Assembly (NCBI GenBank): GCA_030562195.1
Contig: JAUJPP010000005.1
Span: forward strand, 4,522,826 to 4,586,825
Reading direction: 5' to 3'
From: Nipponacmea schrenckii
Lineage: Eukaryota > Mollusca > Gastropoda > Lottiidae
DNA: 64,000 nt
The position numbers and the translations under genes are program-made. This document shows, in pieces, positions 61,101 through 64,000 of the stretch. A model generated the notes under the pieces. That model made no database searches. It saw nothing but the letters and a program-made list of their open reading frames with translations, and was not told the DNA's origin. How positions within the stretch are numbered: position 1 is the first letter of the stretch; each line of letters opens with the position of its first letter.

Positions 61101-64000
61101 AAATGGGTATGGATAATTTTGGAAAGATCAATGCCAAGAAGTTTGGTCAAGGACCAGCTGGTAGAAAGGATCCTTGAACGTGAATCTAAGTTGTTATCCT
61201 TGTAAGATCAATGCCAAGTTTGGCCAAGGACCAGCTAGCAGAAAGGATCCTTGACCGTGATCCTAAGTTGTTATCGTAGTTAAATGAAGTATTTTTTTTT
61301 CCTTTTTGTTTTTTTAGGTCTCAGTTTATTAGAACCCAATCTCTGCCTTTTCTATACGTTATTAATGAAAAGAATGATATTAAATAAAAAAAAGAAAACA
61401 ATATCCGAAACATACTTTGAGAATTAAACGAAAGGATGTTGGCGGCTATTGTATTGTCCCAGGTTCCAGTATAAGTCACCACGTCGTTCTGGTCGTCGCG
61501 GGAAGTAACGGTGAAGATGATTCCGGCTGGGTCTGACGTCGACACGACTTTGACATCGTCCAGATTAGTGAGGACTGGAGCAGTGTTAGGAGCTGAAACA
61601 GAAATGGAGTGTGTTTAGCATCCCAAGTTCCCTTTTTTCTGATTGGAATATTAAAGAACATTGACACACAATAGGAAACGATTAACGATTAGCTAATATA
61701 TGTATATTGAGTATGGGCCTCCTCGTTTCCAACGTGCATTGTCATGTGGCGTAAGTTGATTGTTCTTTTCGGCCTATCCTATAGGCCTATATCGAGCCAG
61801 GGACCTTCTTCTGCCCCGTAGTCACGTTCTACTCGTCTTTATCACATACGTACGACGACAAACCTACCTTGGGTTGTTGTAATTGTGACCTTGGCTATAC
61901 CAGAAAGATTCCCGTCCGAGGCTGCGACATCTGCCACGAAGACTTGGTTTGGTGGTAAGGTGACTCCAGGTCTTACAGATATCACTCCAGCTGAAAAATA
62001 GATATCAATGATACCAGAGTAGGTGCAAAGCACACGACGTCGGCAGACTGAATGCAAAGTAATTGGTACTCTATCATGTAGTAATGACATATACAGGGTA
62101 ATTGTCGCTTCAGTAAAGCATAGTCTTATCGGCATAGAGTAACGAACGAGGTAATTAGTAATTGGCACTATGTTGTAGAGTAATAAAGTAATTGGCACTA
62201 TCTTATAGAGTAATAACAAAGTAATTGGCACTTTCTTATAGAGTAATAATATAAGTAATTGTCACTTTCTTATAGAGTAATAAACAAAGTAATTGGCACT
62301 TTGTTACAGAGTAATCGTATTTAAAAGGTCTTATAGAGTAATACACACTTACTTGTAGGATTAATAACAAAGTAATTGCTTCCACCATAGGGTTCCAGCT
62401 GGATACACTGTAAGTGACAATATCGCCCGGATTGGGATCGTTTGCAGTCACTGTGACCACAGCACCGACCTTGTTCACAGGGATGGTCACGGTATAGAAC
62501 GGAACAGCGAATGCAGGAGGGTCGTTCGCAGCTGAAGGAGAAATATAATGAACGTGTACCACAACCGTAGAGGATAAATGTTTCTTGCAAAAATGTGCAT
62601 AAATCTACTCTGACATGCAAATGATTGGGAGATTTTCACGTCAAATTCCACCAAAAGCCGAAGACATTTTTATTGAAAGTTAGAACGAACCTGTCTGTTG
62701 CTGTCCCTACGTCTTCAAAATGCAGAATATTCATGAAATGCATTATACTTACGTTGCTCTACGTCGATCACCAATGTTCCAATGTTAGAGAAATCCTTTC
62801 CGTCAGATGCTTTGACTTTTAATGTATACGTACTACCAGGTGGGAGGATTGCACCAGGCTTGACTGTAACTTTACCAGCTGCAAAAAGATCCGTGAACCG
62901 TTATATGACAAGCTCTATGAACTGCTTTAATTTGACCTCTCTGAAACCATTCCAGACCTTAGACCTTAAACGTCCAAGGTATTTCTCTGGCTTCCAAAAT
63001 ATTTTAACTATTACAGCATTTACTATAGATCACTTACTTTGAGGATTTAAGTAGAACAGCTGACTGCCTGACCCTGGATTCCAGCTATCCACTACATACG
63101 TAACAGGGTCACTATTAGGATCAATGGCAAAGAATCCACCGATCTCTCCAGTTGTAGTGGTCTGAATAGGTGCGGACTGTGTTGGGTTGATTATAACTGG
63201 TGCATCGTTAGGTGCTGTAAGGATACGAACAAATGGAAATAAATAAGAGCTTGGGTTGGGGTTTTATGTGACACATTGGAATAAAAGTGAGTTAACATTT
63301 CTCAGCACCCATACAATTAAAATTCAGTTACACGCCGTCTGTTCCGGTATGGTCTAATAAACAAGATGCATTGTGTCACCAGTAATCTTATTTCAGATCA
63401 GAACAGTAGAATAAAACCCAGCAGATCCAGATAGCTTATTTCGGTTTCTCATTGTAATTGTTCTACCCTAAGCTTACACATTTGTGGGCAGGGAGTAACA
63501 AATCCTCCCTTCCTCTTAATCCAACCACATAAGCACTCACCAGCCGGGGTTGTTATGATCAGTGTACCAGGAGCTGACTCTAGATTTCCGTCTGATACCT
63601 TGACTTTCAGGGTAAACGTTGTTGAGGGGGGTAGAGGAACATTCGTTCTTGATACTTCTCCAGCTGAAAGGAATAGAAAAAAATCTCAGATTTAATTAAC
63701 AATAGGACAGTGAAAGATGACGATGATGACGAAGATGGTGAAGATGGTGAAGCTAATACGGGAGATGGTGATACAGTTGCTGTATAGGTTGTATAAGTAG
63801 CGTTGGTTGAAGGATGCCCGTCACTAGGTTAACACAGCAATTCTGGGAGACATTAGATGTTTAGACATTGTGGACATGTCCTAACCCACGATCTGCAAGT
63901 CTCTCCGTATCAAGAATAAAGGAAGTCACCTACTTGTTGGATTGACGGAGAAATATGTCGAGGCATCGTTGGGTGTGAAACTATCGACGATGTACTGAAC
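58150..64000 (-). CDS. Gene F: cadherin-like array without a membrane helix, 5' end beyond window
   Basis: Visible exons in reading order: 63934-64000 (partial), 63541-63663, 63038-63214, 62753-62878, 62353-62531, 61868-61990, 61416-61592, 60805-60936, 60390-60566, 59776-60093, 59246-59436, 58747-59149 and 58150-58286. Alternating exons of 177 and 123-132 bases, all phase 1-1, encode repeated modules: APNDAPVIIN...YVVDSW followed by TGEVS...LKVKVSDGNLES, which are cadherin-like halves. The last exons read DPNGDPITY, FTIDQSTGVIRYSEDY and end EGDLTIVVF with a stop at 58150-58152, without a membrane segment or GPI-type tail, so the product looks secreted. Exon 62353-62531 is one base short of its paralogues and shifts frame near 62388-62396 (SWNP, then YGGSNYFVINP in another frame). 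Modules resemble the first cadherin-like exon of genes D and E. Whether a protease head lies upstream cannot be seen. Confidence 0.72.
61080..61290. repeat. Dispersed repeat with internal duplication
   Basis: AAGGACCAGCTGGTAGAAAG, GATCCTTGAACGTGA and AAGATCAATGCCAAG occur twice here. Related copies, in either orientation, are near 5300-5410, 17820, 35635-35745, 40975-41150 and 43735-43795. It is a dispersed intronic family with no coding capacity. Confidence 0.75.
62060..62345. repeat. Minisatellite in an intron of gene F
   Basis: Units of about 35-40 bases containing AAAGTAATTGGCACTTTCTT and ATAGAGTAAT are repeated about seven times. The open frames on the minus strand here come from the repeat. 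Confidence 0.85.

Overview
The window looks like animal nuclear DNA. It has split genes with ordinary GT-AG introns, signal peptides, extracellular repeat domains, single transmembrane helices, AATAAA signals, MITE- and SINE-like repeats and many minisatellites. Nothing prokaryotic or viral was seen. The content suggests a marine invertebrate, probably a lophotrochozoan such as a mollusc; the clade is an inference from style and is not proven. The exon models below were built by hand from splice signals, unbroken phase and comparison between paralogues. No transcript evidence was available.

Left part (1-17.2 kb): three related single-pass cadherin-like receptors. Gene A (minus, 31-4165, 3' end outside the window) and gene B (plus, 5028-10671) are head to head across 862 bp. 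Gene C (plus, 11829-17226) follows B. All share a signal peptide, a small N-terminal module ending in a CxxCF motif, several degenerate cadherin-like repeats, a low-complexity stalk, one transmembrane helix and a tail with a short [FY]W[KR]xE motif. Gene B carries a mucin-like block of about 250 residues inside its first repeat. Gene C has a poly-Asn stalk and a Gly/Tyr-rich tail.

Middle part (21-57 kb): two tandem paralogues, gene D (20970-41285) and gene E (42547-57063), with an unusual architecture. Each reads signal peptide, prodomain with a furin site, ADAMTS-like zinc metalloprotease, ADAMTS-like Cys-rich domain, long cadherin-like array with Thr/Pro spacers, transmembrane helix, short tail. 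Gene D keeps an intact zinc site (HELGHALNANHD). In gene E the exon that should carry it is decayed, and skipping it leaves an open frame. Gene D has about 18 cadherin-like repeats and gene E about 10; the difference comes largely from copies of a four-exon cassette.

Right part (58.1-64 kb): gene F (minus, 5' end outside the window) is another cadherin-like array. It ends in a stop and a poly(A) signal with no membrane helix and faces gene E tail to tail.

Taken together this is a cluster of rapidly changing cell-surface adhesion genes, two of them with built-in protease heads. Three single-site frame breaks (D Pro-Thr repeat, E exon 19, F fifth visible exon) may be real alleles, gene decay or assembly errors; reads or RNA would decide.
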